Origin: Proales similis
Lineage: Eukaryota > Rotifera > Eurotatoria > Ploima > Proalidae
NCBI GenBank assembly: GCA_019059635.1
Contig: JAGVRJ010000013.1
Coordinates: forward strand, 558,001-622,000
DNA: 64,000 nucleotides
Direction of reading: 5' to 3'
Below the pieces are notes generated by a model, which had not been told where the DNA came from, did no database searches, and saw nothing but the letters and a program-made list of their open reading frames with translations. Of this stretch, positions 36,269-52,273 are shown in pieces. A program made the position numbers and the translations under genes. Numbering within the stretch: position 1 is the first letter of the stretch; every line of letters starts with the position of its first letter.

Positions 36269-39200
36269 TCAGAAGACTTGGCTAAACCCTTTGCTACTAG
36301 TTGAAGATAAATTTTTCGACTGCGGACTTGAGATGTTCGGGTCCCGTTTTAAGGGCTTAGGGTTGCTCGCAAGTTTCAGTGAGCCGATCGAATTGGTTGA
36401 AAGTGAAGATGTCAAATTTCTCTGACGACCCAAGAATGAATTTCCCAAATTGCCTATTCTATCGTCTGTGGCTCTTCGATTGAGATCAGATCCTAGGTGA
36501 TACCAAGCACAAGCTTGGAGCTCTTCTTTTCGTTGGTAGCTTTTAATTACGTTTTCAAAGTCCCGCTATGAATAAAACTAGTTTTAGTTAAAAGCGACTT
36601 TTGAAATTCTTGAAATATTACCGTGAGCTGCTTGATTTCTTTTTCGCGTTCGTTGAGTTGCATTTTAAGATGCTGCACCTCATCATTGACTTCGACTTTC
36701 GGGCGGCTCTCAGTTTCACCCTGCTGAGGCCCGAAGCTCTTTATTACAAAAGCAGCTTTTTGTAAATAACCTTCGTAGTGAGCCTTCATATCTTTCAGTT
36801 CTTTCTCTTTTTCCTGCTTCAGTTTACTGTTCTCTCGAAGCAGATTGTTTATTTGTGAGCCTTGAATAAAAGAATTAGAGAGATGCTTCGTCAAAATACT
36901 TGAACTGATTGCTGCATTTACTGAGATTTTCTTCGTTTGTTCGCAAATCTGCGATTTGTTGGTTTTGCTGGTTATTGAGTTGTTCATTGCTGTTCAGGCG
37001 GGCTTTGAGGTCTTTAATCTCGTTGAGCAAATCATTTTTCATCTGACTGGTTTCCTCAACCCGCCTGTTTTCCTCAGCCATTTTTACAATTTTGTTTTTT
37101 TCGTTCAGCTGCTTTTGCAAGTCGTTCATTTTACACTCAAACTCAATTTTAAGCTGAGTTGTTTCGCGCAACTTTTTCTCCAGCTCGTCTTTTTGGTTTT
37201 TTTCATCCTCGTATTGTGACTGCAATATCATTAGCTGCTCTTCGGACGCTTCATTAACTTTCACTTTAAGCAGTTTATTCTCCAGGCAGACTCGCAGCAG
37301 TTTTTCTCTATGTCAAAGATTGAAGAATTTAATATTTAAGTATGTATTGAATCACCTAAGGGAAGCATACTTAGTGGACGGGGAAATGTTTACGAGCTCT
37401 GCTGGAGATAGGTATCCTTCGGTTTGCTGGGACAGATAATCAATGTTACCTAGGCATGTTCTTATTGTTTGGCAGATATTAGATCTACTTGAATACTTAC
37501 CTTGGTCGGGATCAGGTGACTGACTCAAAGTCATATTTTCAAAGTTCTCTCTTAGCTTTTCGTACTTATTTAAGGCGTCTTCCTTTTGAAGCGACAAGCT
37601 CGCCTGTTTTTCTTCAAGCATCTTGTTTTCATACTCGAGCTTTTTCACTCTCATTTCACTCTGCATAATTTGCTGGTGGAGCTCTTGGATTTGTTTTTTA
37701 TAAATTTCTATTTGTGACCTGATCACATTCATTCTCTTTATCTCCTCTTCCATGGTGATGATCTTTTCCAAGTATTGCATGTTGCTGTCCTCAAGAGCTT
37801 TAAGCTGCTTCTTCAAATCGACCGTTTCCTCCAATTTTAACTTGTAGTGTTCGATCGTATTCTCGAGCTTTTCAACCCGATCGCTCGAATGCCGTAGGAT
37901 GTCTACTTCGTCTTTAAGCTGCTTGTACTCGAGAGCCATTTTTTCAAGCTCAATGTTCTTTTCCAACAGGCTGTCTTGCTCGCTTTTTAGGGCTTCATAC
38001 TTGATCTTAAAGTTCTCCTTTTCTAGTTGTTTTTGTTAAAATTCAGCAATCGACGATTAATTGCCAAAATTAGACTTTCATACCAGATTCGAGTTTAAAA
38101 AGTTCTTCTTGCATCTTGTCGAGCTTCTGCGACAGCTTCATTTGAACTGATATTTCTTCATTGCTAAAAAGAATCGGTTTAACGAAGCGAACAAGTAACT
38201 GGTATTGCCTTTCCGTTACCACAATTCTGGGTGGTTTCCTCTGCTGTCTTGCAGCTTGAGCCTAAGAAGTTCAACCTCACTCGAGAGAGACATTTTTTCT
38301 TGATGCAGCTCAGATACCTTTTAAATAAGCGCTTTTAATACAGGCCCAGATATTTGGTCTGGTGAAGTTTGCTTTTACTCACTTGCTGATCAAGTTTAAA
38401 GCATTTGAGTTGAATGTCATTTTTCTGTTCAATTATCTTTTGAAGTTCTTCGTGGCTCTTTCTCAACTGCAAATGTTGGTATATAAATTTAGACCTTCGA
38501 GTGATGGATGAAATGATCGTCTAGATAATACTTCAAACTCCAAGTTTTCTACACAATCTACTGATTGCTTGCTTGGTTGGATAAGATTCATGTTTCGATC
38601 CTTTGACATGAGCTTAAATTTGGAAGAGAGTTCTTATCTTGAAACAAAACGGCCTCGTTTTAATGAAGCAGACCTGCTGGATCGCGGTCATTATAAGGTG
38701 TTGGCTATTTTCGCTCATCTTCATTATACGTTGAATAAAATGCTTTTTCTGTTCGCAATTGACCGCGCAGCCTAAAACTAGCTGCAAGAGTATGTTTATT
38801 TCATATTTTGCTTCGGTTCTCCATTCTTGGTCAGTTTTTTCGGCTTTATGTAGGAGTTGAAAGAGGCTGCAAATCACATTATTATTTTAAAAGAATTTAC
38901 CAATCAGCTGCAGATTCGGCATTTTCAGATCATTTAAGGAAAAGTTGAGAACTTCGGAGTAATAGTCGTTGATTGACTGGTTAATTTTTTTAAGAGTGAG
39001 AAGCTGGGAAAAAAAGTTTAGCAAATAAGTGTTGATACGCGCTAATACGAAAGCTTACTTTGATATGCCAGTCGTCTTTGGTGCCCGACTTGATTTTTTC
39101 CAACCATTCCGAGTCAAAAAAGGATGGGTCGCTTTTTTAAACAAGCAGTTGGCTTTTCTCTCAGAGCAAAAATCAAAGTCATCTTTGGTGTCTTACATTT

Positions 39201-39386
39201 GATTGAGGCATTCTGCTACGAGGACGCCGTTGCGAAAGTCTTCAATGTCGATCTCATTTTGATCCAAGTGAAATGTTTTTAGCTAAATACAAGGGAAACG
39301 ATTCTTTAAACTAAGAAACACGTTTAGGTTTTCCAGATATTAATTACCCATTCCACCAAGCTCTCAAATAATAAAGCAGTATCCAT
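36269..39386 (-). CDS. HOOK: HOOK microtubule-cargo adaptor
   Basis: Cytoplasmic dynein activating adaptor linking endosomes to microtubules. It starts MDTALLFESLVEWLKTF (ATG 39384-39386). The N-terminal HOOK/CH-like domain continues over several short exons with FFDSEWLEKIK and MPNLQLIASLFQLLHKAEKT followed by LLQLVLGCAVNCEQKKHFIQ. A long coiled coil fills the middle (exons at 37352-37966 and 36875-37264). The C-terminal cargo-binding part has YHLGSDLNRRATDDRIGN and a Ser-rich tail ending at 36269-36271. Introns are about 40-60 nt. Confidence 0.92.
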
Positions 39387-40108
39387 AACTTGAAGGTTCC
39401 CTTAGTTGGTCCCCGATAAGAAAGAGTTTTCTTCAAAATTCAAAAGTTTTCAATTGTTAATCAGTGACAGATTGTGAGAAAAATCACGTTGCTTTAATAT
39501 TTACTTTAAATTTAAACAAATTACAACAATGTTGGCGAAGAATAATCCAGGCCGAGATTTGAAGCGTATGCAAAACTCCGTTCGAGCATAATTAATTCCA
39601 AATAAAATCGTTTGACCAATCCAAGTCTAATAAGAAACCGTTTGCCATGACCAAGCTTTTGTATTCGCATGGTTCAGCAAAATTACCCGACGGCTGTTTT
39701 TGTTTTACGCCCAGAACTCAATGTCAATTCAAACCAGCTCGCTCTTTTCCCTCTTAAATTCTGATGGGTCGGGAAATTCAAATTTACTAGAAAAGAGAGA
39801 AAGACTTACTGTTGTTGTCAGATTATCCAAACGAGTTGTAAAATTGATCCATAGAAAATATCTTAGCCTTGATGATTTCCTTAATTACAGTAGTTTGAGA
39901 GAGTGGAGATGACGAATGTGCTGTGGGCTGGTTTATGGTTAATATGGATGTGCAAGTTAGATGAGGCGGTTTTCACATAAACAAGGCCAACATTAATACA
40001 TCAAGTTGCCTAGAAACGAAACTATGAGAAGCTCATATATTGGAGGCTAGCACACAGGCTTCTCGAATCTATGCCGAATAAAAAGAGAGATTTGTAAATC
40101 TACGGGCG
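39387..40108. other. Divergent intergenic region, HOOK / CCDC66
   Basis: About 720 bp between two divergent genes, so it holds both promoters. Short frames at 39530-39593 (20 codons) and 39700-39912 have no protein-like features and were not called. Confidence 0.5.
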
Positions 40109-43100
40109 ATGCAGTTTGAGACCAAAATCATTAATGGTAAGCCTCGCATATTCTACAACTTGCAAGGTAACGATCCTGGTAGATTTGACAAAAGGAGATC
40201 CAAAAATGACTTGAGAACATTTAATTTAGATAACGATCGACTGGAAAAGCCAACACATAAAACAGAGCCGAACGGCCGAATTTCAAGAAAAGAAAGCTTA
40301 AACCTAAAGCTGGGCTCAAGGCAGCTAAGCGAAAGAAAATATTCTCATCAGCCTAGTGACGGAAGGCAAAGAATCATGTCACGTCTGGAGGAGACACTTT
40401 CAAAAAAAGGCTTGAACTTGTCCCAAGAAGAGCTTCGGAACATTATTTCATCGATTGACGAAGAAGAGGCCACTAAACCTCGAAGAGGATTATCCAAAGA
40501 GAGACAAGTCTCTATGGCAACTCAGCCGCGAACCAATCTTCCAAACATTGTCGTGCACAATCAAAACGTCAAAGAATTGCCGCCTACCAAAGAAAATACG
40601 CTTCTTGAGCAAAAGAGAAGAAAATGGCAGATGGACCGTGGTAAGTTTTTCATTAGGCAAACGCCTGCAATAGATCAAGTCTTTTTACGATTATTTAAGA
40701 TTTGGCTGAGAAATTGATGAAGGAGGAACAAGCAGACAAGTCCAAATTCAAAAATTTGGCCCTCCAAGATGATGGTTAGTTAAGATTTCAATCAGAGCCA
40801 AATCAGATCAATTCAAAAACGTTTTGAATAGAACCAAAGGTTGCATCGAATAGAGTCAATGCGGAAAATATCATTCATAGGAGCAAACTTACCGTGGCTG
40901 AGAAGAAGCGGCTTGAGAGAGAACTAGAAAAAGGTTTTAAATTTCTCCCTTCTAAATTGTTACGAGTCGAAATTTTCAAGTTATTTTCTAATTGAAGAGG
41001 CAGCTTTAACTTCCAATACGATTCCAACATCGTACGGCAATCACTATTCTTCCCCAGTTCGAGCAGATTATGATTCAGAAGCGAATTTCAAACAATTTAG
41101 AGCTCCAGGTACTACTAGGTCTTGAAGTTCTGTTCTAACTTATTCAGCTCTTACTTTTATATTTCTTAAGACTATTCTCGACATGAAAACAGCGGAGAAA
41201 TGGGGCCAAGAGTAAAAAACGACGATCTGAACCTATCTTCTCAGCGAGAAAAAATCGACGAAATTCGAAGACTTCAGGAGCAAATAAAAGCAATTACAGA
41301 CATGGAAAATAAAATTAAACAACGCAGAATAGAAGAAAATCTCATTCGCGAAAATCTTAACTCAAAAGCCTTGAAAAACAGCCAAGCTGAGAATGAAGTC
41401 AACTTCCGAACGGATTACAGCCCAAAAAGAGATCAAAAGTTTGTGCCAGCTGCCATGCGAACTTCAATCGCATTCGGAGTAAGTAGATTCAAACATTTTT
41501 AAAGGCGATTATTGGCTCAAGCTGTTGACCAAATTTAAAGAATGTGGTACACGAGGATGAAGTAAAGCAAATAAGAGAGCTTGAGAGGAAGAAATGGCTC
41601 CAAGAGCTAGAGGAACAAAAGAAAGAAAAGCTGAAGAAGATTTATGAAGAAGAGCAGGCCGATGTAGAGGAACAAGTTCGCAACTCAGAGAGGCAGTATC
41701 CAAGTCCTATAGCGCACTATCAGCCACAGAGTGATCGAGTAACTAATATAAGGCTTGCAAAACCATCGAGTCTAGTTGATAACCATTTTGTGTGTTTCAG
41801 AAAATGGAGAGACCAAGAGAAGCGGAGCAATTCAATCAAGCAACCGAAAACAAATCGTTCGCTCGTTCTTACAATCTCCTTGATCCGGCACAGATTGAGC
41901 ATAGAGAAAGAATGAGAAAAATGGCACTCGATCATAAGCGTGAAATCGATGCGCAGGTTGAGGAAAAAAGGCGAATAAAAATAATGGAGGAGAGAAGGAA
42001 TGCGTCCAACGAACAAGAGGCTCGAATGAATGAAAAGTCGAGAATGACCGAGAGAGCCGTAGATTCAGTTTGTGATAATATGCAAAAGCCCTATTATCCG
42101 TTAAGCCAGAGAGACACTGTGGCAAAAATCCTTCGCGACTCTGATGACTTTCCGACTGAAGATTCTGGAAACTACCAGACCAAACGGGACCAATCAACAG
42201 AAGTATACAAAAGACTGCAGCTGGCGGAATATAAAGCTGCTGAAGAGAAGCATAAGAGATTGCTAGAGAAACTGAAAAAAGGAGGACACGACACGCGTCA
42301 GCTCGAGAGAAAGTTTGCCGAGTACAGAAGAAGATTTTTGGACAATGATGACCCAATGGTAGAAAACGAAATCGCTACAGCACCTTTTCAAGCAAGAGGA
42401 ATCAACCTCTCGCCCGAAAGATTGGCCAACGCCTCGAATTTATATAACAACAAGACCAATCAAGACACCTTGTCATTGATGAGGCAGCCAACTATTAATT
42501 TACCGGCCGAATTAACCGACGAACATTTGAGAATTTTGTACCAACACAAAATTGAACAGGAGGCGAGTGCAAGAAAAAACGAAAATAAAACAAGAGCTAA
42601 AACTCAGCCAATTTCCAAAGGCAAAGTGAATGAGATAACGCCAAAAAAGAAAAAGGATGAGCCAAAGCCGATTTGGAATTATAAAAATCCGAATAATAAA
42701 AAGCCTCTTACAAATTCAATGAAAGATCCATTCTACAAGGAAAGGCAAAAATTTAAAGAGGAGCGTCGCCGACTTATTGAAGAAGAGTACAGCTCTAAAA
42801 GTCCTCATAAGCATGAAATGAAATCCAGCTTGGATAATTATCAAAACGAATTTTCAGATAACAGAGTTATTGACCGAGAATTACTTAAAATAATTCAGGA
42901 AGAAGAGCGACCCAAAGCAACCTATTCAGAGTCTAATGAGGAAAATGTACTCCGACTTATTAGAAACTCCGATCTGAACGCCAACTCAAGCAACCGAAGT
43001 TTGCTGAAGCAGGCTGACCCCATCGATCATTCACGAATTCAAAATTTGTTGAGCAGAGCTCAAGAAGACTACTATGGTTTTGTACCGTTCATGAGAACCA

Positions 43101-43462
43101 ATGAATTTCTGGATCCAGCTCACGCTGCCTCTCCAATTCCCCCGTCACGTGAAACCTCAGCAATAAAACAGAGACGAGAAAAAGCCCAACAAGCCTTCAA
43201 TCAAAACATGAAACCGGCAAAGTATGGCTTGGATCTTGGCTTGAACAGCATGGACCAAAGATTCGGAAGCAACGATAACTATGCTGCATATGCCAAAAAC
43301 GATCGGCTTGAAATATTAGACCAACTTTCAAGCCTTAAGAAAGTAAGAATAGACTCATTACTAAATCGTTTACCTAAACTTAAAACGAGAAAAAACTTTT
43401 TCTAGAGTTTAGTAGAAAAACAAATGGAAGTCGCTCGAGAGTTGACCAGCGAAGTCATTTGA
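40109..43462 (+). CDS. CCDC66: CCDC66 centrosome/cilium protein
   Basis: Microtubule-binding protein of centriolar satellites and cilia. The N-terminus MQFETKIINGKPRIFYNL matches the vertebrate ETELLDGKTKLIL region, and NLSQEELRNIISSIDEE matches its second conserved block. The conserved coiled coil includes ELERKKWLQELEEQKKEK and, most diagnostic, NLLDPAQIEHRERMRKMALD followed by EIDAQVEEKRRIKIMEE. Introns near 40645, 40775, 40935, 41110 and 41480 are short. A last intron removes the apparent end of the long exon, giving LKKSLVEKQMEVARELTSEV and TGA at 43460-43462. Confidence 0.85.
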
Positions 43463-43614
43463 GAAATGAATTTAAATCGCACCGTCAAACCAAATGCGTC
43501 TAGCTTGGCTAGATGTCAATTCTGATCGCTCTGTTTTTTGCTGAATTACGAGGGATTTGGATAATTTTATTTCGATTATGTTCTTTATAAAACCAATAAA
43601 TATTTTTTCCTTTT

Positions 43615-45203
43615 TCAGAATTCGAGAAAATCAGTGTACAGCTCCCTACACACATTGATATACGATTGCTTTTCTGTCTCATTCATCAAGTCGACATGAT
43701 TTTGCGTAACAAGCTCAATCGATAGCGTTTCTCCGTTCACTCGTATTTTGGGCATCTGGAGCTCACTGTGATTACTATTATTATGACTGTTGTTGTAGCC
43801 GTTCATGTTGTTTTCGTGATCGTTAAATGAGTCGGAAAACTTGATTGAACCATGCTCTGATTTTGATCCAAGCTTATTTTCTTTATATTCAATCTCTAAA
43901 GTTACAGATTAAAAAATTAGACATTGGATCGGCATTAAGCAGTTCAATCAAAAAGAAAATTCTCACCCTCGTTGTTAAGAAGTCGTTTTTTAGCAAAATT
44001 GCCATTAATTCCGTGTCCTTCGTCATTTTGATTGGTTTGATCGAAATTTGTTCTCTTCTTGGCTGAATCCTGATTGCTCGATGAGTCTTTTTTCTCATAT
44101 TTTAATAGCAACTGCATAATGACTAGATCGAAATTGCCACTGGCTGGCATTGGCTTCGGTGCAGTATACGCCGAGCCGTTTTTGGTAGTCGGTCCGGATA
44201 CATTTGAAGAACTCAGCGACATGGAGTTTTGAGCGAGATTTGTTTCGTCGGCGGCTTGTTTGATTTTTTCCAAGAGTAATGATTCACGGCTATATGCGTT
44301 CGGCTGTCGGGTATTTTGGGCAATAATAGATGGTAGCTCTTTAGAAGTAGTTTCTTGAGACACGTTGCTTGAACCGGACTCCTTTTGGAAGTTAATAGAA
44401 ATTCGCGTCTCGCCCAGCAAGTCTTGTTTGCGTGTTCTTTCCCCGCTCCACTTTTCCTCTTTTTCTCCGTCATTTCTTGACTTTGAAGCATCCTTGCTCA
44501 GCGAGGAACTTGAACTTACAACGTTTAGTTTATTCAGGCTCTCCATGATTATTCTTGAATCTATTGGTTCGGGTCGGAGCAGATTTTCTCCGAGCTGCAG
44601 GTGCTCGACCTTGCCAATAAGATCGAAAATGACCTTAACCTGCATGTTGAATTTGCTCATTAGATTTCTTGAAACTCTTTGTGGTAAAGAGCTTTCGTCC
44701 TCTTCAACGTCGCCTCCACAAAATACGCATTTCATGGTGAGGAATATATCCTTTATGTCCAGGTCAGAATACGTTTTTTGGCATAAAGAACATTTGAAGT
44801 TGGCTCTTGTGGTCAATTGTTTTTCCTCGAACTCAATCTGCGCTCTGACTTTATCGAGTTTGTATTTGATTACGTTAACCATCATTTTAAAATTGATGTA
44901 GTAGAAGCTGTGCTTGGTCATTTTGTTTCCGTCTTCACTGGTGACCATCACTGATCTTTCGTTGACGAACTTTTCCTTCTTGAGATTCACTAGATGCTGA
45001 TGAATAATTTTCAAATCGAGCCGAAGCAGATCGGCGAGATCTTCTTCTTTGATGCAGGGGTAGAGGAGAAGCATTTCCATGCAGAGATAGAGCTCAAAGT
45101 TGTAGAATGTTCTCATAATCATCCGTATTAGAGTTATGAGATCAGGAGGCAGGAGATCGACCACGCCATTTGGATTGCCTCCTGTGCTCAATCCTTGCAG
45201 CAT
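43615..45203 (-). CDS. GTF2E1: TFIIE alpha subunit
   Basis: General transcription factor recruiting TFIIH to RNA polymerase II. From ATG 45201-45203: the winged-helix domain (IKEEDLADLLRLDLKIIHQH), FYYINFKMMVNVIKYKLDKV, then the zinc ribbon FKCSLCQKTYSDLD and MKCVFCGGDVEED. A Ser/Asn-rich linker leads through an intron near 43900-43965 to the acidic C-terminal domain ending NETEKQSYINVCRELYTDFL. Domain order matches human TFIIE-alpha. Confidence 0.93.
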
Positions 45204-45538
45204 CCTTCAATTTCTTTTCGCTAAAAATACCTCTGAGGAATGTTTCAAACAAATATTCCGGAATCTAAAAACAACCAAACCAAAAGACCAGAATATCCAT
45301 TGGAAATAAGCTGGCAATAAGTGGAAATCTCACATAATTATAGAGACGAATTATCGAATGGAAACAAAGCGTTTTGACAATAATTTTGTCTTGTCCGCTT
45401 GAACTTAGAACGTCTGAAGCATTTAGTATCAATACTATCAAACTTATCATTAAAGCAGCCCGTCCCTTCGCAACAGCACAAAAAGGGTTTCGGAGATTTT
45501 GGGTTTATTTATGAGAATTAATCCAAGTTTGAGCTCCT
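45204..45538. other. Intergenic between PTCD2 and GTF2E1
   Basis: Both neighbours are on the minus strand. AT-rich, no gene seen; PTCD2 3' UTR and GTF2E1 promoter expected. Confidence 0.45.
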
Positions 45539-47143
45539 TTATTTGTTTCTTATTTGTTTTCGACCTTGCTCCGGCTTTTCATTTGTTCGGGTTTGATTTT
45601 TTGGCTGAATAGGTTTGATAGCATATTCTTTCAAATCGTCCGAGGACATTCTATTCTGTGTGGAAACCGCTGCAATCATGCTATCAAGGCGAGACTTGAC
45701 ATCATCGTTGGATGAATTTTGAGCCACGCCCTTCAGACTATCCACCTATGTATTTGAAAAAAAAGTTACGATTTTGTTGATTTTTCTCAATTTTAGAATT
45801 TTCTCACAGTAAGCTTGAAAAAACGGCTGGACTTTTTCGGATCGTCAAGAATTTCTTCAGCAGTCTTAAATGCATTCTCAGCCCTTCCAAGCTTTGCTAA
45901 AGCGATCACCTGGCCAAGCGAGTTAGAACAGAGTAAAACAGAAATTGAGGCAATTTGTTGGTGATACCTTGGCATTTTTGGCGATATAGTCATTGTTCTC
46001 ATATCGCAACTTAGTCGTCAGCTCATAGGCAGTTTCAAACTCGCCCTTTAATTCAAACGTCTGAGAAAGGGCGAATATTCAACGGACTAAAAAGCCCACC
46101 TGTTGGATGGCCAATAGGAAGAGACAAATTATTCCTTTGTTTGGCACTCTTAGGCCTTTTTCTTCAATGTGCTTGACAATATTTTTTCCTTTGGCCAAGC
46201 TCTCAGAAGTGTTCTTTTGGATAATTTCAAAGGAAGAAAAAAATTAGAGGAAATTAAGGGGAAAACAAAAAAAAGGAAATACAATGTGCAATAGCGACTC
46301 CAAGGCGAGGTAAACGCTGTTGAGTGAAATTTTTGCCAGCTGATCACCTGACTCATCGGCAACGTTCGAATCTGCCGACTCCATCATTCTGTCGTATACT
46401 TTTACAACTTCGTCGAAGCGCTTCTCTTCCAAGAGTTTGTTCATGAGCATAAAGCCTGGTTTGGTCGGCCGCTGGAAAATAGCTGAATCCTTAATTCATT
46501 TTTAAAAAATTAATCAAAGCGGGAACCACTAGACAAGTTTTTTTGTTTTTTACATTTCCGAGAAATAGTTTAAGAGCGTAGTCGGTCTTGTCCAATACGT
46601 AAAACAAGCGCATAAGGGGAGCATCAAAGTTGAAATTAAAAATAGCTAATGACTCTTGTGACTGATACCTGTTCGGAAAATCTAACTGAAATGCCCAGAG
46701 CGTTGAGGAGAACAAAGAAATTTACTTTTTGATCGCCTTGATAAGGAACTCAAACTGGCTCTCTTCTTTGGTCAAATAGAGAAGGATCTTCAAATCCTCG
46801 GTGAAAATTTTGGAATCGGCTTTTTCCAGTGCTTCTTTGATTGTCTTCCTGATTGATTCTGTTTCTAGAAATATACAGAGAACAGTAGAGAAAGGAAATT
46901 AAGAGGCGGTTTGCCGACCTGCGTTTTTGCCCTGATCAGCTTCAATCTCTTTTGAATATCGCTTGAAGTTTTCAATACCGAATGCTGATTGTGAGTAAAT
47001 TGATCTAGTTGCTTTGGAAGCATATTTAGGCTGCAGCATGTTGGCCGTTGTTCAGTTATCTACCTACCCGAAAGATTTAAGCATCTTGCCGACTTGGCTT
47101 GGCAGGCCAGCTGCTGAGAAAAAGTTCGAAGAACTTGAAACAT
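45539..47143 (-). CDS. PTCD2: Pentatricopeptide-repeat protein PTCD2
   Basis: Mitochondrial RNA-binding PPR protein; the mammalian orthologue processes the ND5-CYB transcript. The start MFQVLRTFSQQLACQAKSAR looks like a mitochondrial presequence. Aligned blocks include FTEDLKILLYLTKEESQFEF, NFNFDAPLMRLFYVLDKTDY, FMLMNKLLEEKRFDEVVKVY, VIALAKLGRAENAFKTAEEI and RFFKLTVDSLKGVAQN, in the order of human PTCD2. The tail is basic. Around eight short introns. CAG stands two bases upstream of the ATG. Confidence 0.72.
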
Positions 47144-47456
47144 TTCTGAACGGAAAAATCTAAATAGGGTGCTTTAGATCAGGTTTAACATTGAAAATGT
47201 ATATTTAGTGTGATTCCGAGGCGTGGGTCGGTCATTTACAAGCGGAGAAATATTTTGGTTTAAGCAGGCTATTCTATAATGCAGAACTAATTTACTAGGC
47301 TTAGATGAGCACGCGGGCTCGCGTCTAATGGAAAGTTACCTTTACTCTACAATTCATCAAATATAAAAGGTTCAATTCTCATTTCGAAATAAAAATTTGA
47401 ATGAAAAAGTCGAGTACGGCGCCTCGTTCTATATTAACTGGGAAAGCCCATTAAAA
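47144..47456. other. Divergent intergenic region, PTCD2 / ESF1
   Basis: About 310 bp that must contain both promoters. No gene is seen. Confidence 0.5.
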
Positions 47457-49572
47457 ATGGACAAAATAACCAACGATGAGAGATTCAAGCATATTGCGAA
47501 GGATCCTCGATTCAAAAATCTGCCAAGGAAAGAGAGGAAGTTTCGAGTCGACAAAAGATTTAAGGTAAATTCATTTAGCCCGCAGCGAATAAATTCGAAC
47601 AGAAATAAGACATTCTGAGTTTAGGGCATGTTCAATGACAAAAAGTTTAAATTGAAATATCAAGTCGATAAGCGAGGAAAGCCCATAAACCTAACCAGCG
47701 AAGAAAACTTGAAAAAATTCTACGAACTATCAAGCTCCTCAGAGTCAAGTGAAGGCGAAGAAGAGAAGCCAATTTGTTCCAAAGATCTTGAAATCGAAAA
47801 TAACGCTTCACTGAATGACGAGGACGAAGATGGCCAAGATAGTTCGCAGTCAGAAGACGAGTCGGACCAATCCTCAACCGAAGAATCAAGCGATGGATCA
47901 GAAACGGAAGAGAGCGGCATTGAAAATGACAATGGTGCGCAGAGCTGAAGATAAGTTTTTTGAAAGTGATTTAAAGTCTGTTTTTTCTTGAAGATGCTAT
48001 TCCATGGAATGAATTAGACAAAGACACCGAGCGCGATGAAAAAATTTCCCCTAGACTCGCAGTATGCAATATGGATTGGGATCGCATCAAAGCAGAGGAT
48101 TTGTTCGTTTTGTTGAATTCATTTAAGCCCGCAGATGGCTTCATCAAGTCGGTTAAAGTAAACGAAACAAGAATGGCACACTCGAATCGAATTTCAACAC
48201 ATTTTTATCAAACGCTAGATTTTCCTATCCGATTATGGGAAAGAGAGAATTGAATATGAAAAAATGAACGGACCGGTAGAGCTGACCAAGGATGCAGCAA
48301 ACGAAGTACCCAAGAGTTCAAAAGCGGACGATTCAAATGAACTTGCAGATCAGGAAGAAAGCGATTCTGAAGAGAAGATATTTTCAGATGAGGACGAAAA
48401 CTCGGAATTCGATCAGAACAGATTGAGGCTTTATCAATTTAACCGTCTGCGATACTACTACGCTGTTGTAGAATGCGACTCGGCAGAAACAGCGAACAAA
48501 ATCTATACGGAGTGCGATGGAATGGAGTACGAAACCAGCTGCAGTAGAGTAGACCTAAGGTGACTTTTTTTTTCGAATGGAACCGCTTGTGAGCATCTAA
48601 CAAAACTTTTATCAGATTTATACCAGACGATGTTGAATTTGAACCCGAGAGAGTTAAGGATGAGTGCACTCAAGCTCCGGATCCTACGAAATATAAACCG
48701 AATCTATTCATCACCACTGCTCTAAACCAAACCAAAGTTGAGTGCACTTGGGATGAAACGCCCAAAGAACGATTGAATTTGACTATGAAAAAGTATACCG
48801 AGGACGAGATCAAGAAGACAGATTTCAAAGAAATTCTAGCTTCAAGTTCAGACGAGGAAGATACGAATGAGAATCTTGCATTGAAAACTACTTTAAAAAC
48901 TGAAGAAAAGCCGCCTTCAAATAAGATTGATTTGTTTCGGCAACTATTGAAAGAAGGAGAGGGTCAAAAAAATGACGCCAAACTTGAGTTTTCCTGGGAA
49001 GATGGAATCACCGAACCAGGTTTTGACGAAGAGCTATTCGACCGTGTCGAAAGTAACTTCCAGCTCTATTTTCACTTTAAAATGCTCTTCATATAACGAC
49101 GCGACAAAGGCAAAGGAAAAGGAAAACCGAAAAAGAAATCGAGCCAAAGATCAGGACTTGATGAAGAAGATGACTTAAAAAAAGAGGTAGAAATTCATGG
49201 GTCATAGAAAAGAACTCCAATTAAACTGAATTTTGATTTAATTTCAGGCTGAGTTAAGCTTGTTAACTCTCGACGAGGAGCAGAACAAGCACTTTAACCT
49301 CAAAAGCCTGCAAAAGTCGGGCAAAGGTTTTAAAGGCAAAAAACGAAATGTCGATGACTCTGGATTCAAAGTAAGGCTTTCTTATGACAAACAAAGTCAC
49401 CTTTGTACCAATTTCTTGTTTTCTCAAGTTCGATGCAGAGGATAAGCGTTTTTCTGCCGTTTTCTACGATCATAATTACAACATCGACCAGGCCAATCCT
49501 TCGTTTAAAAACACCGAGGGAATGGAAACGTTGTTGAAGGAAAAAATTAAACGAACACGAAATTCATCCTAA
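47457..49572 (+). CDS. ESF1: ESF1 pre-rRNA processing protein
   Basis: Nucleolar factor needed for 18S rRNA maturation. ATG at 47457 gives [20 protein letters not shown] and [12 protein letters not shown]; a short intron joins [21 protein letters not shown] long Ser/Glu/Asp tract follows, then [64 protein letters not shown], and the C-terminal NUC153 motif [20 protein letters not shown]. Stop at 49570-49572. Several 50-nt introns. Confidence 0.95.
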
Positions 49573-49705
49573 TGATGCCAAGAAACAGTTGATTTTTAAA
49601 TAAACCGTTTAATGTTATGAGTGGTTTATTTTGCTTAGGAAAAACGATCTGAGCTACTAAAAATTCGATATCTGCCTATGGCATAATTGAATTCTAAAAC
49701 TTGTT

Positions 49706-51903
<2,198 letters not shown>

Positions 51904-52273
51904 TTTATGTCAGATATCGTTCGATTAAAATTATCTAAAGCAATCAAGTGAAACGAGAATAGTAATTTCAAAATAATTTAGGCCTAGTGATCGACTTTTG
52001 CGTTTTTAATCTTTTTGGCCAAGTAGCTTCGCGTCGTCTCTTTTCTTCGATGCATTCATAAGATCTTACAACAAGCAGTAGATTTTCAAGGCTTCGATTG
52101 GTCGAAGCGCTTTTCAAAACCTTGGCATTTTTCAGCCACAGTGCAAATATAAATTATTATATGGGCTTTTAAAGAGAAATATGCTAAAAAAGCAAACAAA
52201 GCCCGAGTTATTGTTTTTAAGTTATTCCAAACTTTAAACAAGTTCTTAAATGCTATTTATTCTCTTAATACAT
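51904..52273. other. Intergenic between UGP2 and BCS1
   Basis: AT-rich, between two minus-strand genes, about 370 bp. No supported feature. Confidence 0.45.
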
